A DNA stretch of 64,000 nt from Prostheceraeus crozeri (GCA_907163375.1 CAJQUW010009206.1:1-64000); one strand, 5' to 3'; counted from the first letter of the stretch, positions 1 through 11,640 are shown. Program-made: numbers and translations. The notes: a model not told the origin generated them from the sequence alone.

Positions 1-54
1 TGTTTTAAATATTAAATTTTAGCGCAGAATGTAATTGAGCAACACACAACAATT

Positions 55-427
55 ATGAAAAGCGAGTTTAAACTATCTGTCTGTGAAAATGACAGAAAAT
101 TACCAAAATTATATTGGATTCCAAAATTTCACAAAACTCCATGCAAATTTAGATTCATAGCAGGAGCACGACAATGCACGTCAAAAAAGCTTTCCATCAA
201 AGTACTTCTCTTTCTCTGTGGTGCAACTGACTTTTCCGGAGAGCATGATCCCATTACAGATGGCCCCTCATGTTTTCGCGTCGCAGGTAGTCAGATATTG
301 TAGAATTTGCTCGAAGTTACAAGACGCTTTACACAAAACTAACAAGACACTAAATATCATAAAATCTAGAGGTTATTCTCAGCATGACTTGATGAGTTAC
401 ACAGAAAAGGCTCTCACAAAGCCATAA
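55..427 (+). pseudogene. Penelope-type reverse transcriptase remnant
   Basis: The first part encodes LPKLYWIPKFHKTPCKFRFI, the conserved template-grip motif of Penelope-like and related reverse transcriptases, where L-P-K-LYW-PK-HK-P and RFIA are hallmarks. The second part, from about 290 in another frame, encodes VVRYCRICSKLQD and a following S-R-G-Y segment. That resembles the conserved block after the catalytic domain in the same family. The whole catalytic core between the two is missing and the frame changes, so this is a decayed, internally deleted copy. No endonuclease domain is visible. Confidence 0.5.
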
Positions 428-1224
428 TGAATCGCTTCACAAATATGGTCTTTTCTCGGCTCGACAATTCACTTCACTCTGTGAATTTCAATGAGGCACG
501 CGACCAACAAACGACTCACATTTTTATGACAGGAAAAATCCAATATTCTCTCCTTCGATTTATTGACCGGTTTTTTTAATATAAAATGATGTTTTACAAA
601 CAGCCGGCGCTTCGTGCCGCAGACACTTCTGAAGGGCTTAGAAGTGTCATAATGAACAACCTCCTGTACATGACCATCAACTGGACTCACATTTTCCTTA
701 ATGCCTTGTTGCATAGGTGAATAAACGATAACAATGACTTTTAGCCATCATATGGGGGCGGTGAAGAGTGAAAACAGAGCGCTTAGCGTGGCTTACGGGA
801 GATGAGAGAACTCCCATTGCTAAGTCTTGATGTATGAGGCGAAGTTTTTGTAAAGGCGGATTACATATATATCACTCAGCGATTACATCTTTATGGGATT
901 CGAGGATGAACAGGATCTGCTTACTTGTGGGAATCGAAAAGGCAAAGATTGATGTACAGGATTTGTTTACATGTGCGGATCGCAAAAAGCATACTGTATT
1001 TATTGATGAGATGAATTTAATGACAGGATCAGTTTACATGTGGGAAACGCAACAATTGAATGATGTCTAATTTATCTTTGTGACATATCTTTCAAGACAT
1101 ATCATTACCTATTCAGTATTTTGTCAGCCACCATGTGTGGGACCCCGCTCGTCTGGGTTTGAGTGTTCAGGTTAGGGGTCAAAACACAACTAGACGAGTA
1201 CCTGCTGATAGTAATGGATAAAAG
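428..1224. other. Left flank of the Polinton, no gene seen
   Basis: No convincing coding sequence. Bases about 905-1050 contain three diverged copies of a motif reading ACAGGATYNGYTTACWTGTG, spaced roughly 50-70 bases apart, which looks like a decayed minisatellite. Bases 1165-1205 contain a short inverted pair (CTCGTCTGG and CTAGACGAG). Confidence 0.4.
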
Positions 1225-1850
1225 ACCGTTCCAGGACACCTAAAATTCAAAAAAAATAGTATCTTTAAAAACGACATAAATTCATGAATTTAGACCCTTT
1301 TTCAGGTTTTTAAGACCTAAATACATGAATTTAAACCGTTCCAGGACACCATAAAATCAAAAAAATTAGTATCTTTAAAAACGACATAAATTCATGAATT
1401 TAGACCCTTTTTTCAGGTTTTTAAGACCTAAACTCATGAATTTTGTCCATTCAAAAAGTACCATTTTTTCAAAAAATGGTATTTTTAAAAACGACATAAA
1501 TTCATGAATTTGAACCCTTTTTTCAGGTTATGAAGACCTAAATTCATAAATCGGCTAAAGCCAGAGGAGCTTCGCTCCGATTTGGGCGTTTTTAAAAATA
1601 CCCAATTTTTCAAATTTTTCAAAATCTCAAAATTTGAGAATTACAATCGGGCGAAGCCCTAGAACCTTCGGTTCGATTTTCACCCGCCCCCAAAATCATG
1701 ACCGTTCCAGGACACCGAAAAAATCATAAAAGTTAAGAATCTCAAAATTTGAGAATTACAATCGGGCGAAGCCCTAGAACCTTCGGTTCGATTTTCACCC
1801 CCGCCAAAATCATGACCGTTCTAGGACACCGAAAATTAGTATTTTTAAAA
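1225..1850. repeat. Left terminal repeat with internal iterations
   Basis: The inner part, about 1530-1850, is the reverse complement of 19190-19420. The outer part, 1225-1530, holds near-tandem units of about 110 bases, each with TTAAAAACGACATAAATTCA and a poly-pyrimidine tract. The motif ACCGTTCCAGGACACC recurs at 1225-1240, 1335-1350 and 1701-1716, and with one change at 1815-1830. Two GC-rich mini-hairpin modules lie at 1552-1579 and 1648-1675, the second repeated at 1763-1790. The outer units have no counterpart at the right end. Confidence 0.85.
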
Positions 1851-1916
1851 ACGTCTTTTAAATCCATTTTTCAGGTTTTTAAAATATATCATGTGACTAA
1901 AAATATTTCTTTAAAA

Positions 1917-2645
1917 ATGGAAGAAACAAAAGTGGAAGGAACTTCAGAAATGGAAGGAACCTCAAGAATATATCCTTCGTTATCATATGAACGTAGTTCT
2001 ACTTTAATGGACATTGAAAAGATTAACATTGAAAAAATGAATAAAGAAAAACACAAAGATAGAGTTAGGTATATGAAAGATAAGGAATCACAATTATTAT
2101 TAAGATTAGAGCATTATAAAAAATTAAGAAAGAGATGGACTAAAGTTAAGAATGTAACACAAGGAATTGGCATATTCTTTACAATAAGTTTGGGTGCTTT
2201 AACAATTGTTATATCTTCAGGTGTTTTAGTAATTCCAGTAGTTGCTACAGCTTTAACAGGTACGGGTGTTTTTGCAACTTCACTTGTTACAATGTTAGAT
2301 AAATCTTTAATAACTAAGAAACGAAAATCATTAAAAACTAAGCATTTACATATTAAAGAAGTCTATGATAAACTACATTACTACTTTCAAAGAGTATGTG
2401 ATGATAATGTTATTACGTTAGATGAGATTGAAAAATTTGATCAAATAGCTAATGAAGTAAATCAAATATCATTTCAATTACAGTCAGAAAAAGTTGATGA
2501 TAAGAATAAACAGGATGGCAAAATTTCGAGTGATGGTAAAATTTCTAATGAAGAAAATGACAAAATTTTTTTAGAAGAGCTAAAAACTTTAAGCGAAAAT
2601 TTAAGCAAAACTTTATTAAACAAAACTTTATTAAACAAAACTTAA
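1917..2645 (+). CDS. Polinton membrane protein, unknown role
   Basis: An open frame of 242 residues from the ATG at 1917, chosen because it has the A-rich TTAAAAATG context shared by the other genes; the longer upstream frame runs through the terminal repeat. Residues about 70-130 are preceded by a basic, helical stretch. They form a long hydrophobic segment (GIGIFFTISLGALTIVISSG, then VLVIPVVATALTGTGVFAT) that could make one or two membrane spans. The rest is charged and helical, with a lysine/asparagine-rich tail of short repeats ending NKTLLNKT. It is the first gene of the left plus-strand block. A membrane-active or virion-membrane role is only a guess. Confidence 0.6.
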   Translation: MEETKVEGTSEMEGTSRIYPSLSYERSSTLMDIEKINIEKMNKEKHKDRVRYMKDKESQLLLRLEHYKKLRKRWTKVKNVTQGIGIFFTISLGALTIVISSGVLVIPVVATALTGTGVFATSLVTMLDKSLITKKRKSLKTKHLHIKEVYDKLHYYFQRVCDDNVITLDEIEKFDQIANEVNQISFQLQSEKVDDKNKQDGKISSDGKISNEENDKIFLEELKTLSENLSKTLLNKTLLNKT

Positions 2646-2781
2646 AACGAGAAAACTTTAACCGAGAAAACTTTAAACGAAAAGATGTCAAACAACAAAG
2701 CAATAAAAAAATAATTTGTTCAGTAAAATGTTTTTGCTGTATTCCAATGTTACCACAAAATTCAAATATTATATTTTAAAA

Positions 2782-3639
2782 ATGAATAAAATTAGAGCTG
2801 ATAATTATAAAAGAATAAAACAATTAGAAGAGTTATTAAAACAAAGAAATATTATGAAAGAAAATCATCTTCAACATAGAATGATAAAAACTGGTATTCA
2901 ATCTGATATGTTTGAAAAAATGCAGCAAACCGAACAAGTAAAAACTGATTTTGAGAAAACTATGAAACCATTTAAAACTCTTGAAAAAGAAAGTACAAAT
3001 AATGATAAACAAATTGATATAACAGATCCAGAGCACAAAACTGTATTAGATGACTATGGATTACTAGAATCAAACATTAATAAGAAATTACCAAAATCTA
3101 TCCAATTTGAACATTCTATTTCATTTATAGATGGAAAAACAATACCTAGATTTTATCTCGGACAAAAAGAAATATTTCCACAACCTTTTCGAGGTATAAT
3201 TTTTTCACCAGATAAATCTCCTTTTAATTTAGATAGAAATTTTGTTAATCTTTTAAGAGGAGCAGATTTAAATAATTATGCTGTAGAAGATCTCATAAAA
3301 TATAAAGCTATGTTAGATAGAGTTGGTGCAGTAAAATCTCTTAGACGTTATAAACAATTAGAAAATTTATTATCAACGGGAGTTAAAGTAGGGAAAGGTT
3401 TATCTGAAAAACAGAAAACTGAAACAACTGTATTTTTACCAGATGATCCACAAGAATTACTAAATAGATTAAATATTTTAATATCTGCAATAAAAGAAGG
3501 ACATAATTCTAGTTTCAATGAAATTCATGCTATATTGAAAAGACTGTTAGAAAAGAAGATTCTAAATGAAGAGGATTATAAAAGTATAACGGACATCTCT
3601 GATGTCCTCCAGGGCTTCGCCCGAACCGGACATCTCTGA
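2782..3639 (+). CDS. Polinton protein of unknown function
   Basis: The 285-residue frame begins at the ATG at 2782 in the TTTTAAAAATG context. The first 90 residues are charged and probably coiled coil. The middle has a compact-looking segment (FYLGQKEIFPQPFRG, FSPDKSPFNLDRNFVNLLRG). The C-terminal part, LLNRLNILISAIKEGHNSSF then LKRLLEKKILNEEDY, is helical. The last residues are encoded by a mini-hairpin module (3591-3623) and the stop falls in the second module. It lies between the membrane protein and the penton gene, so a virion or assembly role is plausible. I do not recognise the family with certainty. Confidence 0.6.
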   Translation: MNKIRADNYKRIKQLEELLKQRNIMKENHLQHRMIKTGIQSDMFEKMQQTEQVKTDFEKTMKPFKTLEKESTNNDKQIDITDPEHKTVLDDYGLLESNINKKLPKSIQFEHSISFIDGKTIPRFYLGQKEIFPQPFRGIIFSPDKSPFNLDRNFVNLLRGADLNNYAVEDLIKYKAMLDRVGAVKSLRRYKQLENLLSTGVKVGKGLSEKQKTETTVFLPDDPQELLNRLNILISAIKEGHNSSFNEIHAILKRLLEKKILNEEDYKSITDISDVLQGFARTGHL

Positions 3640-3728
3640 TGTCCTCCAGGGCTTCGCCCGTAGCTGAAATATGTTGTTGTTTTACTTTTTTCATAAAAAA
3701 ATATTTATTTAATTTTTTAAGTTTAAAA

Positions 3729-4517
3729 ATGTGTTCAGCAGATTTAGACAAAATTAATAATCATTTAGAAAATTTGATAGAGATTTTGGGTTCATCAAAA
3801 TTTAGTACGACGTTAAAAATTATAACAACTACTTCATCACACACTTGTAATTTAGAACCCATTCTACATTTGGAACAAAATAAAAATTATCAAATTGCAT
3901 TGACTAGTTTCTCTACATTTAACACTATTCAAAACGTTATCAAAGATGTGAATGATCAATTTAGATATTCTACTGATAAAGGTGAAACATGGAAAATATT
4001 AACTTTTCTTCCTGGTTCTTACGAAGTTGAATCAATATCAAATGAAATTAAGAGGCATTTAGGTATACCATTTAAAGATAAGAAACAATTACATTTTGCA
4101 GTTGAACCGGCAGTTAATAAATTTTCTCTTACTTTAGACGAAAATCGTCAAGTTGATTTTAATCATGATAGATCATTGTCAAAGCTATTAGGATTTAATA
4201 AACAAACCTATAGACAAGGTTATCATTTAGGTGAGAAGATTCCAAAAATAACTGAAATAAATTCAATTGTTGTACATTGTGACATTATTGAAGGAGGATA
4301 TATAAATGGTAAATTATCAAATTTAATATTCAGTTTTCCAGCTTTTACTGTACCCATTGGTTATAGATTAAATGTAATTCCACAAACATTAATATATTTT
4401 CCTATTACAAGAAAAACTATTAACAACATTAACATGAGAATCACTGATGAAAAAGGACAAGAAATAAATTTTGGAGGTGAAGAGATTATGATAGATCTTT
4501 TGGTTCGGGAGGTATAA
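3729..4517 (+). CDS. Polinton penton (minor capsid) protein
   Basis: This is the predicted single jelly-roll protein that forms capsid vertices. The frame from the ATG at 3729 gives 262 residues, close to the family's usual size. Family features are ALTSFSTFNTIQNV near residue 55, the FRYSTDKGETWKIL segment with following GSYEVESISNEIKRHL, and a C-terminal beta-rich region with FSFPAFTVPIGYRLNVIP and a final ITDEKGQEINFGGEEI-IDL strand pair. The start was chosen by the GTTTAAAAATG context. An upstream extension in the same frame is encoded by hairpin modules and is unlikely to be used. It is followed at 4503-4541 by a direct repeat (GTTCGGGAGGTATAAAC). Confidence 0.85.
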   Translation: MCSADLDKINNHLENLIEILGSSKFSTTLKIITTTSSHTCNLEPILHLEQNKNYQIALTSFSTFNTIQNVIKDVNDQFRYSTDKGETWKILTFLPGSYEVESISNEIKRHLGIPFKDKKQLHFAVEPAVNKFSLTLDENRQVDFNHDRSLSKLLGFNKQTYRQGYHLGEKIPKITEINSIVVHCDIIEGGYINGKLSNLIFSFPAFTVPIGYRLNVIPQTLIYFPITRKTINNINMRITDEKGQEINFGGEEIMIDLLVREV

Positions 4518-4627
4518 ACCCCCGTTCGGGAGGTATAAACTCCTACGCGAAGCTAGAGAAGTTTAATTTTCTTCTTCTTTAGAAACAAAAAATAAAAAAA
4601 AATTAAAATAAATTTTTTTATTAAAAA

Positions 4628-5395
4628 ATGAGTGAAGTACTACCATTAAATAAAAAAAAACTTAAATTTAATCATCATCCAAATTTATCTAATAAAGTTT
4701 TGTCAGTTATTTGTGGAAGATCAGGATGTGGAAAAACATATCTATTATTTAAAATTTTAACGACTCCAAATTTTTTGGATTATAACAATCTTATAATTTA
4801 TACAACAACAGCAGAACAACCCGTCTATCAATTTTTAAAATATGGATTTGAAAATAATCTTAAAAAAACTGCAATTGCTTCATTATTCAAAGAATATGAA
4901 AAATCTGAAGATGAAGAAGAAATAAGTTCGTGGTGTGAAGAAGCAACAAAAAATAATCAGTTAGTAGAATCTAATAAAAATAAGCATATAAAAATACAAT
5001 TAATAGATGATAGTGGTAATATGCAAGATTCTAGTAAACTAGATAAAACAATGAAACATTGTGTAATTTTTGATGATTGTGTTAATGATAGAAATCAGTC
5101 AGTTCAGAGAAATTATTTCACAAGAGGTAGACATAATAACTGTAGTGTATTTTATTTAACACAAAGTATGTATTCATTAGACGGAAGTGTTATTAGAAAG
5201 AATGCAAATATATTTATACTATTTGAAATAAATGCAAGAAACTTAAGTGATTTGTTAAGAGATTTATGCGTAAGAAATAAAGATGAATTTAAACAATCGT
5301 GTAATAATGCTTGGTCAAAAGATTATGGCTTCATTACAATTAATATTGATAAAAAAATTCATGAAAGAGTTATCGAAAATATTTTCGCGGAGTGA
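4628..5395 (+). CDS. FtsK/HerA-type genome packaging ATPase
   Basis: The predicted ATPase that pumps DNA into the capsid, 255 residues, the normal size for Polinton and adenovirus-like packaging ATPases of the A32 type. Walker A is GRSGCGKT at about residues 30-37. Walker B is HCVIFDDCV near residue 140. It is followed by NYFTRGRHNNCSVFYLTQS, which matches the sensor region with a glutamine. The start has the ATTAAAAAATG context. It is the last gene of the left plus-strand block and converges with the polymerase gene on the other strand, with an AT-rich gap of about 80 bases. Confidence 0.92.
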   Translation: MSEVLPLNKKKLKFNHHPNLSNKVLSVICGRSGCGKTYLLFKILTTPNFLDYNNLIIYTTTAEQPVYQFLKYGFENNLKKTAIASLFKEYEKSEDEEEISSWCEEATKNNQLVESNKNKHIKIQLIDDSGNMQDSSKLDKTMKHCVIFDDCVNDRNQSVQRNYFTRGRHNNCSVFYLTQSMYSLDGSVIRKNANIFILFEINARNLSDLLRDLCVRNKDEFKQSCNNAWSKDYGFITINIDKKIHERVIENIFAE

Positions 5396-5477
5396 TAAAA
5401 ATATACAAATATAGGTTTACAATATTTTTTTTTATTTTATATATATATCAAATTTGTCTATCTTAGAAATTAGAAAA

Positions 5478-8400
5478 TTAAAAAGGTTCAGTAGTTATTC
5501 CATCAGGTAAAATTTTTCTTTTATCATCAAATGGATCTAATGCTAATTTATGTTCTTCTTTTAAATACATGTTATGTTTTTTTGAATTAAGTCTATAATT
5601 ACATGCTGTTTTTATTTCATTATTAAATAATGCATTTTTATAATCTTGAAATCTTATTTGATTAGCCACTGATGCCTTTGAAATTCCTTTTAATGTTTTA
5701 TGTGTTTTAATATTATTAGTTGTATCATAACAATAACATTTAGATTTTAAAAATATAGCTTCTGTTATGAAATCTTCATTTCCTTCTAATTCATCTTTTA
5801 CTTTACATAAATCAGAAGGATGAATGATATCTTTTATTTTATTAATTTCTTCATCAAGTGTAGAATTATACGGTATTGTTAATTCTAAGAAAATAGAATC
5901 GGTATCTGTAAAGTGTAATTTATAGTTTTTGCCATAAGCAGGTGCTAAATAATCATATATAAAACTATACATAAATAGTTTAGCTAATTCTAATATAGTG
6001 AAACCAATGAAATTAAACTTATCATGTTTTACAATGCTTCTTCTTAGATGAACAGCACAAAGTTCATCACTGAATCTAGTAGTTCTTTTATATGTAGGTT
6101 TCCTTGTTAAATTTTGAAATCTATCTCTATCATAAACTATTTCAATATTTTGTCTATTACGCACATTTTCTAAAGTCTTACCATAAAATGCATTATTCAT
6201 TAATTTGAAGAAAACGTTTCCAAAATCATCTTTATTTCTTTTAGCTATTTTACGTTTTTCAATATTGAACTCTATATAATTTTTTAACCATTTAGATTTT
6301 CTATACTCTAGTTTTCGATGTATTTTGGTGAGAATCATGCCATGATCTAAATACCAATCTAGCATTCTTCCTTCAACAACATACTTTCCTTTATTACCTT
6401 GTGTTAACATAAGTTTTTTTGTTGGTCTGTATTTTTTCGGTATTATAGATTTTTGATAATCTGAAAAATCTTCTATATTAGGAATTTTGTTTTCTGGACA
6501 GAAAGGATAATATTTTGTTGCGTCTTTTATATAATCAGGATATACTAAATCAACTTCATATACATAACCAAAATTATTTTAACCATCATATGTTCTTTGA
6601 TAATCTAGATTATTACACCATGTCATTTCACCTGTTGGTAATTCTTGTATCATGCAAGAAGAATATAAGCTATTAAAATCATAATATAACAAATAGTTTT
6701 CTCTCATGAATTCATCAATTGCTTTTTCACGTTCTACTCCTTCTTGTTTCGTTCGAAAAATTTCTAATATTTTTTCTTTTTCTTCTGGAGATAAAGGTTT
6801 CATTATTCCATATGTATGTGGATTTACTTTCTTATTATAACATTTAACATATCTATTACCTAAAACTGATGAAACTCCACCTCTAATTCTAGATTCAAAA
6901 AATAATAATTTATCATATGTATTTTCTTTATAATGTTTAAGTTTAACGGACTTTGTCCTAGAGCCATCGGCTTGAACACCAGTATGTTTTAATCCTGCTA
7001 ACCATGTTAAACCTGGTGTAGAATAACAATAACATGGATCTATTCCGTAATATTCTAAACACATGTCACGAAAGTTTTCGAAAAGATCAGCTAGTATTAA
7101 TACATCTATCTGAAGATATTTCATTGTATAATCATACATTGTTTTACAATTTAACTCTCTCCAATTCTTTTCAGCTTCTGCATAGTCTTCGTCAGATAAT
7201 TTTGATTGTTTTAATGTTGATTTAAATTTATTTATTGGAGGAAGTTGTTCTTCTTCCATAATTTTATTCACAGAATTAAAATCAGTCTTCGACTGTGAAC
7301 CACAGGTTTTATCTCCAGTTATATCAGTCTCCGACTGTGAGCCACAGGCTATATACTCATACGGAAATATTCCTTTTAAAGGTTTTAAATTATATTTATT
7401 TAATATTTTACATTGTTCAGATTTCAAAGTTTTTCCCATAACATCTAATGAATAAGGAGTAAAAAATCTAAATGCATCTAAAATTCTAATACAACCTAAT
7501 TGCATTGAAAAATATTCTTCTTCTTGTTTACATAGTACATTTATTTTTTGTTGTTGTAATTTTTCAGATGAAAAAAAATCTTTCATTACTAGATGGAAAT
7601 CATATTTAGAACCATTATAGAAATATAAAGGAACAAAGTTATATTTAAATTTATTAGCATTAAGATTACAAGAATTATGTGCTGTACCTCTATATAATCC
7701 ATTTAGATGATCATGATCTTTTACCTTGACGGCAGAGCCGTCGCTTCGCCTATCAAGATATCTACCTTTGCCATTTTTATAATTTTTTGTAAATTCTCTT
7801 CCGCAGTAATAACATTTTGTTTCATTAATAAAATTTAATTTTTCTTTTTCTGTTAATGGCATCATCGGTATATTTGTTTCAAGCAATTGTGAAAAACGTC
7901 CTTGTAATTCTTCTACTTTCTTTGTAAACATTTCTGAACTATCTTCACCATAGTATTGAAAATATTCTGATTTAAATAATTCAGGATAATTTGAATGAAT
8001 GTACATTCCCCAACATAATGGTTTTTGTTCAAATAAATATTTTTCTTTACTTTGTTCAGATGCACTTTTTCCAGGTGCACTTTTTTCAGAATTAAAAACC
8101 GAAGGTTCTAGGGCTTAGCCCGTACCATTTTCAGAATTATAATTTTCAGAATCGGGTGAAGCCCTGGAACTTTCCGTTTGATTTTGTGTCATATTAACAT
8201 TATATGCTTCAAAATCACAATAAATAGTAAAGGGTACTTTATTTTTAAAATACCATCTATTATATTCTAAATAATCATCTTTAGGAAAAGTATTTTGAAC
8301 TGCTTCGTTTTGTTGACAATTCTCCAAATGTCTATTCATTTCTTCTAAAGTTCTAAAACTTGTCATACATTGAAGACAAGGAAAATTTGTATTATCTGAA

Positions 8401-10140
8401 GTTTTTGTAAATATAGAAACATCTTTACACAATATAAAATGACCCTGATAATATAATATATTCGCTTGTGCTGGTTGTTTTGACTGTTCTAATTTTACAA
8501 ATTTATCTTGATATATTTCATGTGTTTCATTAATTTCTTTTGCAAGATTAAATGTATTTTGATGATAATTTTGATTTAATATTTGTAGCTGATAAATATA
8601 TTCTTTATCATATTGTTCTTTATATTGTTGTAGACATTTTTTTAAACATTCATTTAATCGGAGCGAAGCTCCTCTGGCTTTAGCCGATTCTTTATTTTCT
8701 TCATTATTTAATTCTTTATTATTTTCTTCATTTAATTTTTGAATTGTTTCTATCTTATTTTGATATTTATGGTGATATTCTTGTAGTAGCATTTTTGTTT
8801 GTTGTTGATAATCTGTTTTACATTTTTGTAAACTTTTATTTAAATTTTCTAATTTTTGTTGATATTCTGAAGATAAAGATGAATATTTGTAATTATAATC
8901 ATCAGTACGTCCTTTATAATTATTATGATTAATCATTATTGGTGATAGTGTTTTAACAAGTTCAAATTTTTCAGTACATATTATTTTTCCTTGGTAAAAA
9001 ATATTATGATGCATGTAATTTCCTCTATCATTATATACTATTTCTGATTGACATAAATTTTTATTATTCAAATAAAATTTTTTTGAATCTGAGTAAAGTG
9101 GAGTAATTTTACCAATAGAAACATAATTCACATTTAATTCAAAAACATTTACTTCTATTAAATTTTTATTCTTTTTATGAAACTTTATTAACCTATTATA
9201 ATCATATGGAAATTCATCTAAGCCATCAGAGAGATCAAATTCATTTATGTATTCTTCTTGATTGTAATGACTTAGTCTTTCTTTATGATATTCTGCAGGA
9301 TGTAAATGTGCTATAATACTCCACAGAAAACAATAATCATCTTCATTTTTTATGTTGATTATTTGTGGTGAACTGAAAGGCAAAGGAACATAACTACCAC
9401 CAGTATTATTTTTATATTTATCAATTACTATTTTCTTAGATAGTATTTTAACAAATCTCCAACCAGATTCACGTAACTGGGCTTCAATTATTTTCTAATT
9501 TAAGTATCATCGATTCAAATATGGGTTGTATATCATTTACATTATGAATTTCTTGTGAATTTGTAAAATGTCCTTGTATTATTTCTTCAGGAATTCCATC
9601 AGGTCCATTTTTTGTATAAAGTACTTCTACATTCATATAACATTTGAAAGATTTCTTAAATATATTATAAAAGTTTGTTAATACATTATAAAAAGTTTTA
9701 TCGGTTTCATTATATTCAACGGGCGAAGCCCTGGAACCTTCGGTGCGAAAAGACTGATTAAATAAATATTTTATATTTGCTAAGGCTTCATCAAATTCAT
9801 CTATTTCGTTAAATTCATCAGTATCGCTAAATAAATATCTTCCATCTGGTACGGGCGAAGCCCTGGAAGACATCTCCGATGTCACATGTATGGTCTCATC
9901 TTCACTATTAAAAACTTTTTTATATTCCGAATGTGAATAATCATCAAACATTTTTTTAACTTTTATATCAGTAGGCAATGTTTCTAGATAGTTTTTATAA
10001 CTATTTAATTTTAATATATTTCCTTCATCAACTCGTTCTACATTTTGTAAATGCAATTTACTATTTAAATGAGATTGATAACTTCTTTTTGTTTGCAACT
10101 TTTTTTTACATAAGACACAATAAAACTTGGTATTTTCCAT
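5478..10140 (-). pseudogene. Polinton family B DNA polymerase, broken
   Basis: A protein-primed type family B polymerase that would replicate the element. From the N-terminal (10140) side it shows a C2H2 zinc finger (FYCVLCKKKLQTKRSYQSHL), the Polinton N-terminal segment with INIKNEDDYCFLWSI, and a second zinc-finger-like motif with C-QC and H-C. Exonuclease motifs YCDFEAYNV and FYNGSKYDFHL follow, next to a cysteine/histidine-rich CYYCGREF...DHDHLNG segment. The polymerase motifs are YDFNSLYSS (motif A), KLMNNAFYGKT (motif B) and FTDTDSIF (motif C). A coiled-coil, glutamine-rich stretch lies around 8480-8870. Several hairpin modules lie inside. The gene is broken in about three places but all core motifs are recognisable. 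Confidence 0.9.
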
Positions 10141-10326
10141 TTTTTTTATTTTTTTAGAGAAAATTTAAGAAAAAAATTTGTGTTTTAATTTTAGATATAA
10201 ACATTCTAATATCAAGGACTTGAGTGTTATTTTATATTATTATATATTTCACGTTCTTTAGTTATTTTTTTCTTTATCACATTAAGTTTTATCATATTAA
10301 GTTTTATCATATTAAGTTTTATCTTA

Positions 10327-11640
10327 TTAAGTTTCATCATATAATGTTTTATCAAAAGATAATTTAAATTTTTTTTCACTAACTATTGATTCATCATCAT
10401 CATCATAAATTGTTTCTTCATCATCATCATAAATTGTTTCTTCATCATCATCATAAATTGTTTCTTCATCATCATAAATTACACTTTTTGGTATAGGATG
10501 CCCTTCCATGATAGGATACCATTCTCTTATTGGAATATCTAATTCTAATTTACATCTTTTATCTGTTAATAATATAATAGAGAAAAATATTGGTCTTTGA
10601 TCTCTTTTGGAAAATTTAATAACACCACCATAATCTGAATCACTTTTAGTTTTTGTTAAAGATGATAAAATTTTAAATTGATTAGATGTAAATCCTAATT
10701 TAAATTTTGTAGACCCGACACATAGTTGTCTAACAGTATCTTCAACTATACCATCATTATTATTTTCAATTGTAAGAAAATGAAATTTAGATAAATTTTT
10801 ATAATTACTAATATTTTTATAATCTTTTTTACCATTTACACCTTTTTCAGATGTTACAGAATCATCATTATTATCATAAGATTCTTTAAGATCGGGCAAA
10901 GCCCTAGAATCTTCGGTTCGTTTATTATGATTATGGACATTGTTAATAGTATAAGGTGTAGTCCACATATAAATTTTCTCTTGTTGAGCTAAACCATTTA
11001 TATAAGATTTTAATAAATTAATATTTAAGTTGGAATATAATCCTATGTACGTATCATCATCATATCTTTGCGGCATTTCTAATGTTTCTTGTTTATAAAT
11101 TGTGTCTCTATAATAAACTTGACATAATAATTCTTCATTATGTTTTTTACTCTCTATGTGTATGTTATATTGATTTTGATCGTCAACAAATAATCTAATT
11201 TTTTCTTTCGAAAAAGATTTTAATTTTTTAACTAATTCTTTAATATTGATATAATTAATAATTTTAGTTTCTATCCAATCAGTATTACTAATTGGTAACA
11301 CTGCTCTAATAAATCCATAAACATTATTATGACCTATTATAACCATATTTTCTTTATTTAATTCAACATAAGCTACATCATTATATTTACTTACAATCTC
11401 CATAAATTTAATAAATGGATCCCCCGGAAATAAACAATAATTAGTTTCTATAGAAGGTAAACCTTTAGTCTGTTCTCTAAATATTTCGGCTTGTAATTGA
11501 AATAAAATATTAACATCTATACATGGATTATTATTATTATTATTATCAAAACATTTATTTTCAAATCCCGTTGATCTCGTCGAATAAGAAGAACAGGATG
11601 ATGCGGGCGAATATAATTTTTTTAAATTTGGATTTTCCAT
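10327..11640 (-). CDS. Polinton protein, possibly sliding-clamp-like
   Basis: A 437-residue open frame with no family I recognise by name. The pattern INIKELVKKLKSFSKEKIRL followed by a beta strand, and the later KFKLGFTSNQFKILSSL and KRDQRPIFFSII segments, recall the repeating helix and strand layout and the late loop of PCNA-type clamps. The C-terminus is a run of acidic repeats: IYDDDEET three times, encoded by a 24-base tandem repeat at about 10385-10475. Asparagine runs near the N-terminus come from simple-sequence growth. A hairpin module is read in frame at 10893-10920. It sits directly upstream of the polymerase on the same strand, which suits a replication role, but the clamp idea is inference. 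Confidence 0.55.
   Translation of the reverse strand: MENPNLKKLYSPASSCSSYSTRSTGFENKCFDNNNNNNPCIDVNILFQLQAEIFREQTKGLPSIETNYCLFPGDPFIKFMEIVSKYNDVAYVELNKENMVIIGHNNVYGFIRAVLPISNTDWIETKIINYINIKELVKKLKSFSKEKIRLFVDDQNQYNIHIESKKHNEELLCQVYYRDTIYKQETLEMPQRYDDDTYIGLYSNLNINLLKSYINGLAQQEKIYMWTTPYTINNVHNHNKRTEDSRALPDLKESYDNNDDSVTSEKGVNGKKDYKNISNYKNLSKFHFLTIENNNDGIVEDTVRQLCVGSTKFKLGFTSNQFKILSSLTKTKSDSDYGGVIKFSKRDQRPIFFSIILLTDKRCKLELDIPIREWYPIMEGHPIPKSVIYDDEETIYDDDEETIYDDDEETIYDDDDESIVSEKKFKLSFDKTLYDET

Noticed and set aside
7281-7353. CRISPR-like direct repeats in the polymerase region
   Set aside because: Only two similar units of about 31 bases, coding CGSQS; this is a local duplication in a eukaryotic element.
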